Of a DNA stretch of 64,000 nucleotides, positions 54,904 through 62,544 are shown one piece after another. Under the pieces are notes generated by a model, which had not been told where the DNA came from, made no database searches, and saw only the letters and a list, made by a program, of their open reading frames with translations. The first letter of the stretch is position 1. Every line of letters begins with the position of its first letter. Both the position numbers and the translations under genes were made by a program. The stretch lies in the IMG/VR virus record IMGVR_UViG_3300036715_002570, positions 62,001 through 126,000 of that record. The stretch is one strand, 5' to 3'. Source of the DNA: a virus.

Positions 54904-54933
54904 AGGGGGGCATCCGTTCAAGGAGAAACCGTC

Positions 54934-55440
54934 ATGCAAGGATTCCAACGAGTCACTGACTTTAGCAAGCCGCACTACCTGACGACAAAGGACCGCGTTG
55001 TTCGCGAGTACGAAGGCAAGCCGACGGCGTTCCGCGTGCTGTTCATCCGCAAGGGGCGGGACGGCAAGGGCGAAGCGCTGCTTGGCAGGACCGTTCCCGG
55101 TCAGGCGACGAAGATCATCAAGGTGACGGTGCCGGACGTGATCGATGCGGAAGTCGCCAAGCACGTTGAGGTCTGGCGTCCGACCGGTGAATATGTGCCG
55201 CGTGTCGGTGCGACCGAATATGCGGGCGACGTCGAGCCCGCACGCAAGCGGACGAAGCCAGCGGCGGGCGAGAGCAAGATCGCCAAGTGCAAGGCGTTCT
55301 ACGCCTTGAACAAGACGCTGTCGCGTGATGCGATGCAGACCGCGTTCGTCGAGCAGTTCGGCTGCACCAAGCAGGGCGCCGTGACGTACTTCCTCACCTG
55401 CCAGCGGGAGCTTGGCGAGCTGGAGAAAGCCCCCAGTTGA
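54934..55440 (+). CDS. Early protein with C-terminal GA-TYY-type domain
   Basis: 168 residues, RBS AAGGAGAA. A beta-rich N-terminal ~110 residues, a basic A-R-K-R-T-K-P linker, then the shared domain: S-K-I-A-K-C-K-A-F-Y-A ... F-G-C-T-K-Q-G-A-V-T-Y-F. Promoter immediately upstream. Confidence 0.65.
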   Translation: MQGFQRVTDFSKPHYLTTKDRVVREYEGKPTAFRVLFIRKGRDGKGEALLGRTVPGQATKIIKVTVPDVIDAEVAKHVEVWRPTGEYVPRVGATEYAGDVEPARKRTKPAAGESKIAKCKAFYALNKTLSRDAMQTAFVEQFGCTKQGAVTYFLTCQRELGELEKAPS

Positions 55441-55493
55441 GGATCGCGGTGATCCAGCGGGATAGTTGGACACCAACCACGAGGAGCGTTCAC

Positions 55494-55808
55494 ATGAACA
55501 TCAACAAGAGCTACACCCGCAGCGTGATGATCGGCCTGCTGCCGAAAGACGCGAACGTTGACGATCTCGACGCGGAAGACGGGCTGCATCTGCAAGCGGA
55601 TGCGCATCAGCGACTGCTGACGGGGCTGAACCACATGGGGTTCGCACCGCTGTCGCCGTTGCACTTCACTGGTGAGATGAAGCCCGAAGTCGAAGCCGGT
55701 CGTTACGGCGACATCGTGCTGCATGCAGCGGGCGTGTTCGGCCTGCGGTTCAGCGTCGATCCGGACGACGAGCACACGTACGTGTGGATCTTCTACGACG
55801 AGCGTTGA
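55494..55808 (+). CDS. Early hypothetical protein
   Basis: 104 residues from the ATG at 55494 (RBS GAGGAG). Acidic; ends W-I-F-Y-D-E-R. Not recognised. Confidence 0.6.
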   Translation: MNINKSYTRSVMIGLLPKDANVDDLDAEDGLHLQADAHQRLLTGLNHMGFAPLSPLHFTGEMKPEVEAGRYGDIVLHAAGVFGLRFSVDPDDEHTYVWIFYDER

Positions 55809-55833
55809 CCCTAACTACGTTCGCGTGGATACT
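55805..55833 (+). promoter_or_regulatory. Sigma70-like promoter
   Basis: TTGACC, 17-bp spacer, GATACT; overlaps the preceding stop. Confidence 0.6.
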
Positions 55834-55865
55834 GGACTCACCATCAACCAACGAGGAGCCTCATA

Positions 55866-56213
55866 GTGGCCAAGACCAACCTGTACACCGTCGACGTTTC
55901 GAAGTACAAAATCGATATCACCAAAATCGAGAAAATCGAAGATGCAGGTGATGACTTCGTCACGCGCGAAGAGCTGATGGAGCTGCTCGGCGGAGACTCG
56001 GAGCGCTTCTATTATGGCTACCCCAAGCGGGCGTGGCGGTATTCGGTGATCTCCAGTGAGGTCGCTGCATGGAAGAGCAAGATCAAGGACGGCAGCAAGT
56101 CGATCATCATCACTGATGATGATGATCGACGCGCTGCAACAAAGCTACTATTCGGTGTCGGACTACGTCCCCGGAACTCAACGCCGTGGCAACAGGCTGT
56201 TCATCCATGCTGA
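55866..56213 (+). CDS. Early hypothetical protein (first frame)
   Basis: GTG start at 55866 with GAGGAG upstream. The first ~83 residues look coding; after a hairpin at 56100-56129 its frame looks like a shadow of the next gene. May continue into the next frame by frameshifting. Confidence 0.5.
   Translation: MAKTNLYTVDVSKYKIDITKIEKIEDAGDDFVTREELMELLGGDSERFYYGYPKRAWRYSVISSEVAAWKSKIKDGSKSIIITDDDDRRAATKLLFGVGLRPRNSTPWQQAVHPC
56100..56129 (+). repeat. 13-bp perfect hairpin over alternative start codons
   Basis: TCGATCATCATCA pairs with TGATGATGATCGA across CTGA. The 3' arm contains three in-frame ATGs of the next gene. Confidence 0.65.
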
Positions 56214-56520
56214 TCCTGCAGTTCGCACCGTCGCGACCAAGAAGGACTACGGCCACCTGATCAACCGAATCCAGATGCAACTTAACAAACCGCTGAAGGG
56301 TTCGGCCTGTGTGATCGACATCAAGCACGTTTACGACGATTATGCGGGTGTTTTGCAGCTTCTGCAACGACTGATCAAGTGGGAGGAGATCGAGTGGACG
56401 TTCAACCACTACGGAACGACCATCACGACTGCTCCTGAAGAAGTCGACAGGATGAAGCAGATCTGGGACAACCCCACGATGTTCGACAAGCAGCCGACCA
56501 ACAAAGGCAGCCAATCGTGA
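56116..56520 (+). CDS. Early hypothetical protein (second frame)
   Basis: 134 residues from the ATG at 56116. Protein-like throughout (V-S-D-Y-V-P-G-T-Q-R-R). No independent RBS; coupled to, or fused by frameshift with, the preceding ORF. Confidence 0.5.
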   Translation: MMMIDALQQSYYSVSDYVPGTQRRGNRLFIHADPAVRTVATKKDYGHLINRIQMQLNKPLKGSACVIDIKHVYDDYAGVLQLLQRLIKWEEIEWTFNHYGTTITTAPEEVDRMKQIWDNPTMFDKQPTNKGSQS

Positions 56521-56531
56521 GCCTGCCCCTG

Positions 56532-56559
56532 TTGTCTGTTCACCTTTTCGTTAGATACT
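56532..56559 (+). promoter_or_regulatory. Sigma70-like promoter
   Basis: TTGTCT, 16-bp spacer, GATACT. Confidence 0.55.
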
Positions 56560-56610
56560 GGCTTTGCCAGTTAGGCACCCATCCACAACCTTCACACGAG
56601 GACACATCAA

Positions 56611-57204
56611 ATGAACACGAACCAAAACGGCATGGCCGTCGCCCTGAAGTCGATCGAATCGAACGTCAACGTCGGCATGGACGAAGTCGTCTCGGTGTTC
56701 GTCTCGAAGTACGAGACCAACCTGTTCGACACGAAGGACCAACTGCAGTCGCAGATCAAGGCGGACAAGCGCGAAGCCGACGACCTCGAGAAGGGCCTGA
56801 TCGCTTCGGTCAAGCGCAGCGACTACGAAGCGACGGTGCCCCATCTCGGCCTGACGTTCACCGTCGACGGTGTGACGGTCAACTGGAGCGATGACAGCTA
56901 CCGCACGAGGGGTAAGTCGATCGTCATCGCCATCAAGATGGCCGATCGTGGCGACCGCGACAACCACTCCGCCTACACGAAGTCGATGTTCGTGCCGATC
57001 AACCAGATCGATCTCGACGAGAAGGCGCGTCTGACCGCGCTGATCGCCGATCTCGAGGGCAAGCTGCTCGAGGTGATGGGCAACATCAAGCAAGTCGGTC
57101 GCAAGGAACGGCAGATTCGCGGCAAGATCGCCGAGATGAAGCTGGGTCAGTGCGGCATGGCTGCCCTGCTGCAGAACGAAGAGCTGCTCAAGCTCGTCGG
57201 CTGA
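56611..57204 (+). CDS. Early coiled-coil protein
   Basis: 197 residues. Helical N- and C-terminal regions flank a beta segment (L-T-F-T-V-D-G-V-T-V). High GC3 typical of this block. Not recognised. Confidence 0.65.
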   Translation: MNTNQNGMAVALKSIESNVNVGMDEVVSVFVSKYETNLFDTKDQLQSQIKADKREADDLEKGLIASVKRSDYEATVPHLGLTFTVDGVTVNWSDDSYRTRGKSIVIAIKMADRGDRDNHSAYTKSMFVPINQIDLDEKARLTALIADLEGKLLEVMGNIKQVGRKERQIRGKIAEMKLGQCGMAALLQNEELLKLVG

Positions 57205-57246
57205 TCAACGGCGACGGTGTGGGGATAACTCCCCACACCAGCAGTG

Positions 57247-57275
57247 TTGTCAGTAACCGTGGTCTAAAGGATACT
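57247..57275 (+). promoter_or_regulatory. Sigma70-like promoter
   Basis: TTGTCA, 17-bp spacer, GATACT. Confidence 0.55.
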
Positions 57276-57304
57276 GACTTCACTGTAACGAACTGGAGAG
57301 CGAA

Positions 57305-57931
57305 GTGCTCAACGTCAACGTAGCCCTGCGGCACCTGGACATCAACCCGAACAGCGTGATGCGTGCCGTGCAAGAGGTGCGGCTCCACATCGAAGAGCGT
57401 GGGACCGAGCCGTCTGAAGCGATCAGCTTCATGCAGCGGGTGTTCGGCACGGCGCCGTCGTACGCGGAAGTTCACGAGCAGAAGATGTGCTCGCCGTTCG
57501 TCTACGCGGTCACGGTCGCGCAAGCGATGACGGAAGCTGCGATCAAGCAGCATGGGCAGATCGATAACGATACACTGCCGCTGCTGCTCGCGAACGCGAA
57601 AAAGCGGGCGGAAGGCGTGATCATGAAGCCGGAGAACCGCTGCATGTACGCTGAAGCGGAATCGGTCACGGGTGGAAACACTACGTCGGCCGCTGTTGCC
57701 AAGAGCGTCGACACCGTCGTCGAGGTCAAGGCGTCGGGCGAAATCAAGAAGGGCGGAAAGCAGATTCTGGCTGAGGCCCTGTACCGCAAGCACGTTCTCG
57801 ACACACCGTCGCCGTTGACAAACCAAGAATTCATCAAAGTGCTGATCGCAGAAGCACAAATGACGAAGGGTGGAGCAACGACGTATGCGTTCAATCTGAA
57901 GAAGAAGCTGGGCGCTCCGAAGACGGAGTGA
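57305..57931 (+). CDS. Early protein with C-terminal GA-TYY-type domain
   Basis: 208 residues, GTG start with GGAGAG upstream. A helical N-terminal ~120 residues, a linker, and the shared domain: G-G-K-Q-I-L-A-E-A-L-Y ... Q-M-T-K-G-G-A-T-T-Y-A-F-N-L-K-K-K-L-G. Confidence 0.65.
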   Translation: MLNVNVALRHLDINPNSVMRAVQEVRLHIEERGTEPSEAISFMQRVFGTAPSYAEVHEQKMCSPFVYAVTVAQAMTEAAIKQHGQIDNDTLPLLLANAKKRAEGVIMKPENRCMYAEAESVTGGNTTSAAVAKSVDTVVEVKASGEIKKGGKQILAEALYRKHVLDTPSPLTNQEFIKVLIAEAQMTKGGATTYAFNLKKKLGAPKTE

Positions 57932-57935
57932 CTTG

Positions 57936-57964
57936 TTGAACTTGGTCGGAAGGTGTTGTATCAT
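57936..57964 (+). promoter_or_regulatory. Sigma70-like promoter
   Basis: TTGAAC, 17-bp spacer, TATCAT. Confidence 0.55.
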
Positions 57965-57989
57965 CTTCCCACCGCAACCAAGGACCAGT

Positions 57990-58247
57990 ATGCTGCCGAT
58001 TCCGCGAATCCAAGCGATGATCACAATCGTTGAGACGAACCAGATCATGAAGGTGGTGTTCACCAACGTGGGCAACATGATGGACGAGCTGCTGATTGCG
58101 ATCGAGCTCGCATCGATCGCTCTCGGACGCTGGATCGACCCGACCCCGTTCAATGTGCTGCGTGGTGAAGACATCTTCATCTGGTTCCTGTACGAGGGCA
58201 CCAACGAGAAGTACATGACGGTCCTGGGGCATAAGCTCAGCGACTGA
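57990..58247 (+). CDS. Early hypothetical protein
   Basis: 85 residues, ATG at 57990 (RBS AAGGA). Met/Ile-rich. Not recognised. Confidence 0.6.
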   Translation: MLPIPRIQAMITIVETNQIMKVVFTNVGNMMDELLIAIELASIALGRWIDPTPFNVLRGEDIFIWFLYEGTNEKYMTVLGHKLSD

Positions 58248-58251
58248 CTAG

Positions 58252-58280
58252 TTGACCCCAACAGGAGATCGTGGTATGAT
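58252..58280 (+). promoter_or_regulatory. Sigma70-like promoter with overlapping hairpin
   Basis: TTGACC, 17-bp spacer, TATGAT. GGAGATC/GATCTCC brackets the -10 region. Confidence 0.6.
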
Positions 58281-58315
58281 CTCCTCTCCACAACCACTCC
58301 CCAAGGAGGAGCACC

Positions 58316-58885
58316 ATGAAGTACACTATCCAGATCGGCGACACCCGCCTGGTCCAAGACGACAACGGCGACGTGTTTGAGTTCACCGCGACGCGCCAAC
58401 TGTCGAGGGAAGAAGCCCAGGCGAAGATCGCCGAACGCGAGCAGGAGTTCCGTGACGAGATCGCTAGCCTGCTCAGCGGGCTCAGCGAGGTCGGCGGGCA
58501 GAGCATGGTTGTGCTCGACACTGCTGCATCCGCCATGGACGGCAGCAACGGCCACCCGCAATGCGCTGTCTGCGGCACACACCACGAGGGCGCTTTCGCC
58601 AGCCTGGACGCCGAGATCGTCACAACGTACCCGGTGACCGAGAGCGTCTGGTTCAACTACCCGAACACCGACGCGCTTGAGGACGACGTCACGCCGAAGC
58701 TGTACTTGACGGAGCGCACCACCGGCCGCGCGATCATCGAAGAAGAGCCTGAGCTGCTGGACTGCTCCGCTGAGCACGAGCACGGCGCGCTGATCCGCAA
58801 GTTTGTGTTCGAGGACGCCACGCCGGCTGAGAAGCCGGTGATGACGATCACGATCCAACCGGTGCCGTACCCGACCGTCCACTGA
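58316..58885 (+). CDS. Early hypothetical protein
   Basis: 189 residues, RBS AAGGAGGAG. Acidic; C-A-V-C-G-T-H-H near residue 81 suggests a metal site. Followed by a terminator hairpin (about 58902-58943). Confidence 0.65.
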   Translation: MKYTIQIGDTRLVQDDNGDVFEFTATRQLSREEAQAKIAEREQEFRDEIASLLSGLSEVGGQSMVVLDTAASAMDGSNGHPQCAVCGTHHEGAFASLDAEIVTTYPVTESVWFNYPNTDALEDDVTPKLYLTERTTGRAIIEEEPELLDCSAEHEHGALIRKFVFEDATPAEKPVMTITIQPVPYPTVH

Positions 58886-58901
58886 CCACCGTCTCCTCGT
58901 T

Positions 58902-58945
58902 CAGAAGGGCTCTGCTAGCAACGGTAGGGCCCTTCCGCTTTTTGG
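58902..58945 (+). terminator. Probable terminator
   Basis: AAGGGC/GCCCTT stem then a T-rich stretch (CTTTTTGG). Confidence 0.6.
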
Positions 58946-58969
58946 TCACGAACGGGTAGTTTCACCCTG

Positions 58970-58998
58970 TTGATCATTACCCTCGACGGTATTAGGAT
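58970..58998 (+). promoter_or_regulatory. Sigma70-like promoter
   Basis: TTGATC, 17-bp spacer starting ATTACCCTC, TAGGAT. Confidence 0.6.
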
Positions 58999-59043
58999 AG
59001 ACCCTGTCGATTGATCAACAACGTCACCTACAGGAGATCAGAC

Positions 59044-59181
59044 GTGAACAAGTCGCACCGTGCCAAGCATGCCCCGCAGCGCAAGAACGACGGCGGTGAT
59101 TCGCGGATGAACCGCCTGGCGAAGGCGGCCCGCAAGGGAACGCTGGCCCGCGTCCGTGAGCGCGAGGCGCAGGAGGGCTGA
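59044..59181 (+). CDS. Tiny basic protein
   Basis: 45 residues, GTG start after AGGAGA. Lys/Arg-rich (K-S-H-R-A-K-H, L-A-K-A-A-R-K), nucleic-acid binding likely. Confidence 0.6.
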   Translation: MNKSHRAKHAPQRKNDGGDSRMNRLAKAARKGTLARVREREAQEG

Positions 59182-59455
59182 TCACGTCACCCTGTTGATC
59201 CTAGCTCGCAATTGGGTTAGGATCAACTCAACACCTGGAGATCTGAATGGGATTACCGCTATAGGGCTTTGATGTGACATGCGCCCGCCCCGAAGTCACC
59301 CTCGGCTAGAGTTATCTGTGCTGCGGCAGCGCTCAGCAAGTGTGCTGAGACCGCCCGCGATCAGAGAATACGCATGTTAGAGGATTCCGGCGCCGGCCCG
59401 GGCCGGCGCCCCCAGCGCATTCATATCAACAATCCCACCTGGAGGATCCCAGAGC
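59182..59455 (+). other. Leader region with operator-like and GC-only palindromes
   Basis: A promoter (TTGATC 59195, TAGGAT 59218) is itself an inverted repeat, GTTGATCCTA/TAGGATCAAC. A five-codon ORF follows an RBS at about 59239. CTCAGCA/TGCTGAG forms a hairpin. At 59389-59410 lies a 22-nt perfect palindrome made only of G and C. May encode a small RNA or an attenuated leader for the next gene. Confidence 0.5.
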
Positions 59456-59647
59456 ATGAGCAAGAACAGCAAGAACGCCAAGCGCCACATCACTGAGAAG
59501 CAGGCGTCGACCCAGCGCCTCGCTGGCAACAAGGGCCCGTCGAAGACGGCGCCAAAGCACGGCAAGAAGAACGCGTGGTGGCAGAAGTACCTGTCGTACG
59601 CCAGCTACATCAAGGGCGGCAAGAAGGCGGCCAATCAAGACCAGTAG
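59456..59647 (+). CDS. Small basic protein
   Basis: 63 residues, RBS GGAGGA. Lys/Asn-rich with W-W-Q-K-Y-L-S-Y-A-S-Y. Nucleic-acid or ribosome binding is plausible only from charge. Confidence 0.6.
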   Translation: MSKNSKNAKRHITEKQASTQRLAGNKGPSKTAPKHGKKNAWWQKYLSYASYIKGGKKAANQDQ

Positions 59648-59736
59648 GCCGCCGCGGCTGAAGCACGAAAAGGACCCATGTGGTTCTTTCGTTGTTTTTG
59701 GGGTACAATTGTTACATCTTTCAACGAGGAGCAACC

Positions 59737-60087
59737 ATGCCCACGAACAAGCTGTTTACGAACATTGACCGGAAGGTGTCCCGCGGCCGCCAGGACGTGA
59801 CGCTGTTGCAGTTCGCAACGGTCGGTGCCCACAAGGTCAGAATCGAGGTCAAGTCGGACTCTTACAAATTCCAATGCTATGCCCACTTATCGGTTCTCGA
59901 TAAGGAAAAGATGGCATGGAACCCCGTGGTGCATATCCCCCATGGTCAGATGCACACCCCTGAGGGCGTGTGCTATCAACCGGATGCCCGTGAGGTCACT
60001 GCCCACAATCAATCTACGCTTGCAGCCAAGTATTTTGGCGCCGACGTCAACGAGCTGATCCGTATCTATAAAGCGTTGATCGACTGA
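59737..60087 (+). CDS. Early hypothetical protein
   Basis: 116 residues, RBS GAGGAG. Beta-rich N-terminus, helical C-terminus. Followed by a short hairpin TTTTCACC/GGTGAAAA. Not recognised. Confidence 0.65.
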   Translation: MPTNKLFTNIDRKVSRGRQDVTLLQFATVGAHKVRIEVKSDSYKFQCYAHLSVLDKEKMAWNPVVHIPHGQMHTPEGVCYQPDAREVTAHNQSTLAAKYFGADVNELIRIYKALID

Positions 60088-60130
60088 GTGGGTGTTTTCA
60101 CCTCGTGGTGAAAAAAGCATCATCGCCCAG

Positions 60131-60159
60131 TTGATTCGACCTGCGGTTTCCCTTATAGT
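60131..60159 (+). promoter_or_regulatory. Sigma70-like promoter
   Basis: TTGATT, 17-bp spacer, TATAGT. Confidence 0.6.
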
Positions 60160-60234
60160 TACTTCACTGGATCGAACAACGCAAGCAAGCGACTACGACC
60201 AGCCCTCATCCACCCTCTCCACAGGAGCTGCACC

Positions 60235-60870
60235 ATGTCCAAGAACCTCGCCCCCGCGCAACACGCCGTCGCCCTCGCCATCCTCGCCGCCGTCGGCCGC
60301 GAAGTCCTCGCCACCGAGGAAGGCAACACCCACACGCTCAAGATCACCGGCATCTCGCCCGACCAAGTCGGCTCGATGAAGGACAAGAGCAAGGCTCCGT
60401 ACGCCGTGCTGACCCGCGACGGCGAGGACGGCGGCGAGGCGATCGTCGTCGCCCTGCACCCGAAGAACGCCTCGGCCCTGCTCGAGAAGGGCGAGGACGG
60501 TATCTACAAGCTGGTCGCCGCTGAGGGCACGACCGAGGCCGTCTCGACCTCGGCCGCCGCCGAGCCGACGACCACGGAAGCGTCCGCCGAAGGCACGGCC
60601 GAGGGCAACGCCGAAGCGACCGTCGAGGCCAAGGACAACGTGCCGACCAAGAAGGAAATGGCGATCGACGCCTACATCACGTTGGCCAACGACGGCAAGA
60701 CCCGCGCCGAGATCATCAAGCACTTCGTTGACGTGATCGGCCTGTCCAAGGCGGGCGCCGCCACGTACTACCAGAACTGCCACTCGAACAAGGCGGGCTG
60801 GACCGAAGCGCTCGAGACCTCCAGCGACGCCGCGGGCACTGAGAACGATGCCGAAGCGGACGCGTCCTGA
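60235..60870 (+). CDS. Early protein with C-terminal GA-TYY-type domain
   Basis: 211 residues, very high GC3. A globular N-terminal ~100 residues, an Ala/Thr/Glu linker, and the shared domain: K-K-E-M-A-I-D-A-Y-I ... V-I-G-L-S-K-A-G-A-A-T-Y-Y-Q-N. Codon bias toward C/G-ending codons suggests strong expression. Confidence 0.65.
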   Translation: MSKNLAPAQHAVALAILAAVGREVLATEEGNTHTLKITGISPDQVGSMKDKSKAPYAVLTRDGEDGGEAIVVALHPKNASALLEKGEDGIYKLVAAEGTTEAVSTSAAAEPTTTEASAEGTAEGNAEATVEAKDNVPTKKEMAIDAYITLANDGKTRAEIIKHFVDVIGLSKAGAATYYQNCHSNKAGWTEALETSSDAAGTENDAEADAS

Positions 60871-60879
60871 TCGGGCAAT

Positions 60880-60945
60880 GGGGAGCTACGAGCTCCCCCA
60901 CTCCACCCAGAGGGTGGGTAGTCGTGAGGCTACCCACCCTTTCTC
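60880..60945 (+). terminator. Two adjacent hairpins, terminator
   Basis: GGGGAGCT/AGCTCCCC followed by AGGGTGGGTAG/CTACCCACCCT and a T-rich end. Confidence 0.75.
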
Positions 60946-61257
60946 CTTTTCATGTGGGCAGATGGCGGAAAGAGCTTATCTGCAACGACGTTATTACTGA
61001 GGATTTCCCATGGACGACCCAGCTGGTCAATGTCTCCTAGACCTCTAGCAGATAAGCGACCATTGAATCAGGAGACTATCGACAGATTACCCTACTGTAT
61101 AGTCCGTTGACATTAGCTGCTTATTCTGGTTGACCGGTTGATCTCAACCCAGTTTACCCTGATAGTAGACCCCAATGCGAACGGAATTCCAGCCGGCGCA
61201 GAAACTTCAACCACAGGGCAGTTTCGCCCAGCTTTCCTTTTACAGGAGCCTTTCATC
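60946..61257 (+). other. Promoter-rich leader
   Basis: GCTTATCTGC (60974-60983) and its exact complement GCAGATAAGC (61048-61057) flank a 12-codon ORF at about 61010. A promoter TTGATC-N17-GATAGT lies at 61138-61166, with other TTGAC boxes nearby. No larger gene. Confidence 0.5.
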
Positions 61258-61713
61258 ATGTCGACCACCCAAGCCGTCAACCTGTCCCCCAACGCGATCA
61301 AGATCCTCGGCTACGTCAGCAAGGGCCTGAACACCCGCGAAGCGATCGCCAAGCGCATGAAGACCAGCGTGCCCGTCGTCAACGGCAGCCTGACCGTCCT
61401 GAAGCGCCAGGAGATGGTCACCGTCGACGAAGAAGGCGTGATCACCGCCGTCGAGGGCGCCGCCGTCGTCGCCGAGTCCGCCCACACGCCGCGCTCGCAG
61501 AGCAAGATGGCGCAGGCCCGCAAGCTGTACGCGAAGTACCAGCACAAGGGCCGTCAGGTCGTGCTCGACAAGCTGATCGGCATCGGCCTGACCCCGAAGG
61601 GCGCGTCGACGTACTACCAGACGCTGAAGACGCGCGCCGACGCCGAGGCTGCCGCGCCCGCCGCTCCGGTCGCCCGCAGCCGCAAGTCGCAGGCCGCTGC
61701 CACCCACGCCTGA
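61258..61713 (+). CDS. Winged-helix protein with C-terminal GA-TYY-type domain
   Basis: 151 residues, RBS CAGGAG. The N-terminal ~65 residues look like a winged helix-turn-helix (I-K-I-L-G-Y-V-S-K-G, T-R-E-A-I-A-K-R-M-K, V-L-K-R-Q-E-M-V). Then the shared domain: S-K-M-A-Q-A-R-K-L-Y ... I-G-L-T-P-K-G-A-S-T-Y-Y-Q-T-L-K, and an Ala/Arg tail. A transcription regulator is the likeliest role. Confidence 0.65.
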   Translation: MSTTQAVNLSPNAIKILGYVSKGLNTREAIAKRMKTSVPVVNGSLTVLKRQEMVTVDEEGVITAVEGAAVVAESAHTPRSQSKMAQARKLYAKYQHKGRQVVLDKLIGIGLTPKGASTYYQTLKTRADAEAAAPAAPVARSRKSQAAATHA

Positions 61714-61737
61714 TCGGGGCGATCTGGGTGCCGCTCT

Positions 61738-61795
61738 GAGGGCGGCCTCCACTGTTCACTAGTAAACATCTGGTGTAATAGTGGTGGCCGCCCTC
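61738..61795 (+). terminator. Long hairpin carrying an ACTAGTAAACAT loop motif
   Basis: GAGGGCGGCC/GGCCGCCCTC (10 bp) closes a 38-nt loop with inner pairing; the loop holds ACTAGTAAACAT (61758-61769). Confidence 0.55.
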
Positions 61796-61808
61796 TCCGT
61801 TTGCACTG

Positions 61809-61837
61809 TTGACTAATTAGGGTGAAGGCAGTATCCT
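61809..61837 (+). promoter_or_regulatory. Sigma70-like promoter
   Basis: TTGACT, 17-bp spacer, TATCCT. Confidence 0.55.
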
Positions 61838-61863
61838 GCATCACCACTTCGAGGAGTCAACTG

Positions 61864-62181
61864 ATGCCCAAGAAATTGACCGATGCGGACCGCGTCCGTG
61901 CTGCGATGAAGGCGGCGGGGTTCAAGACGAAAACCCGCGTCGGCGACGTTGCTCTGAAGCGCAACGTCAATGTGTCCGACCGCTCGTGCAACCCGTACAT
62001 CCAGCTGACGCTGCCGCTCGCCGCCGACATCAACAAGGCGCCGCTGGAGCAGCAACATAAGCTCCATGACGAGCTGGTCAAGCAGTTCGGTGATCGGTAC
62101 GCGTTCGGGATGTTCCGCCGTCCGCACCCGCGTCTGTCGACGTACCTGCAGTTCTACGTCACGCGGGAGAAGAAGCAATGA
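61864..62181 (+). CDS. Early hypothetical protein
   Basis: 105 residues, RBS GAGGAG. Basic N-terminal half. ATGA overlap with the next ORF. Confidence 0.6.
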   Translation: MPKKLTDADRVRAAMKAAGFKTKTRVGDVALKRNVNVSDRSCNPYIQLTLPLAADINKAPLEQQHKLHDELVKQFGDRYAFGMFRRPHPRLSTYLQFYVTREKKQ

Positions 62182-62315
62182 TGTACCAGCACCTGCCCGA
62201 GCGTGTGACGGAGACGGTTCAGCGCCACCCGCAACGTCCGCAGACTCCGACGCAATGGCCTCTCGGCCTGCCCGTCTCTCCTCCTTCGAACAGCAAGGAC
62301 AAGCCTCGTTGGTGA
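62178..62315 (+). CDS. 45-residue Pro-rich protein
   Basis: Starts M-M-Y-Q-H-L-P-E-R; Pro/Gln/Ser-rich and unstructured. Followed by a terminator hairpin GAAGGCTGG/CCAGCCTTC (about 62338-62368). Confidence 0.5.
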   Translation: MMYQHLPERVTETVQRHPQRPQTPTQWPLGLPVSPPSNSKDKPRW

Positions 62316-62337
62316 GCGCGCTGCCCACTTGAGGTAC

Positions 62338-62368
62338 GAAGGCTGGTGTGCAAATGTCACCCAGCCTT
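62338..62368 (+). terminator. Hairpin terminator
   Basis: 9-bp stem GAAGGCTGG/CCAGCCTTC, then TTAAAAAA. Confidence 0.65.
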
Positions 62369-62544
62369 CTTAAAAAAGTCAACGGCGAAAAACAAACAGG
62401 CGCTCTCGCCGTCCACCCACAGGATGCCTGTTCGACCGCATACCCATTATCACCGCACACTAGAGAAAAGGCAAGCCCCTCCTTAACGGTTGCCAAGTTA
62501 CCCGTGCGGAAGGATACTAAGGCATCGCAATTGAGGAGCCCGCA

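Noticed and set aside
57188-58882. Reverse ORF of 564 codons
   Set aside because: Runs antisense through three forward genes with promoters and RBSs; Arg/His/Leu-rich as expected for an antisense shadow of GC3-rich genes.
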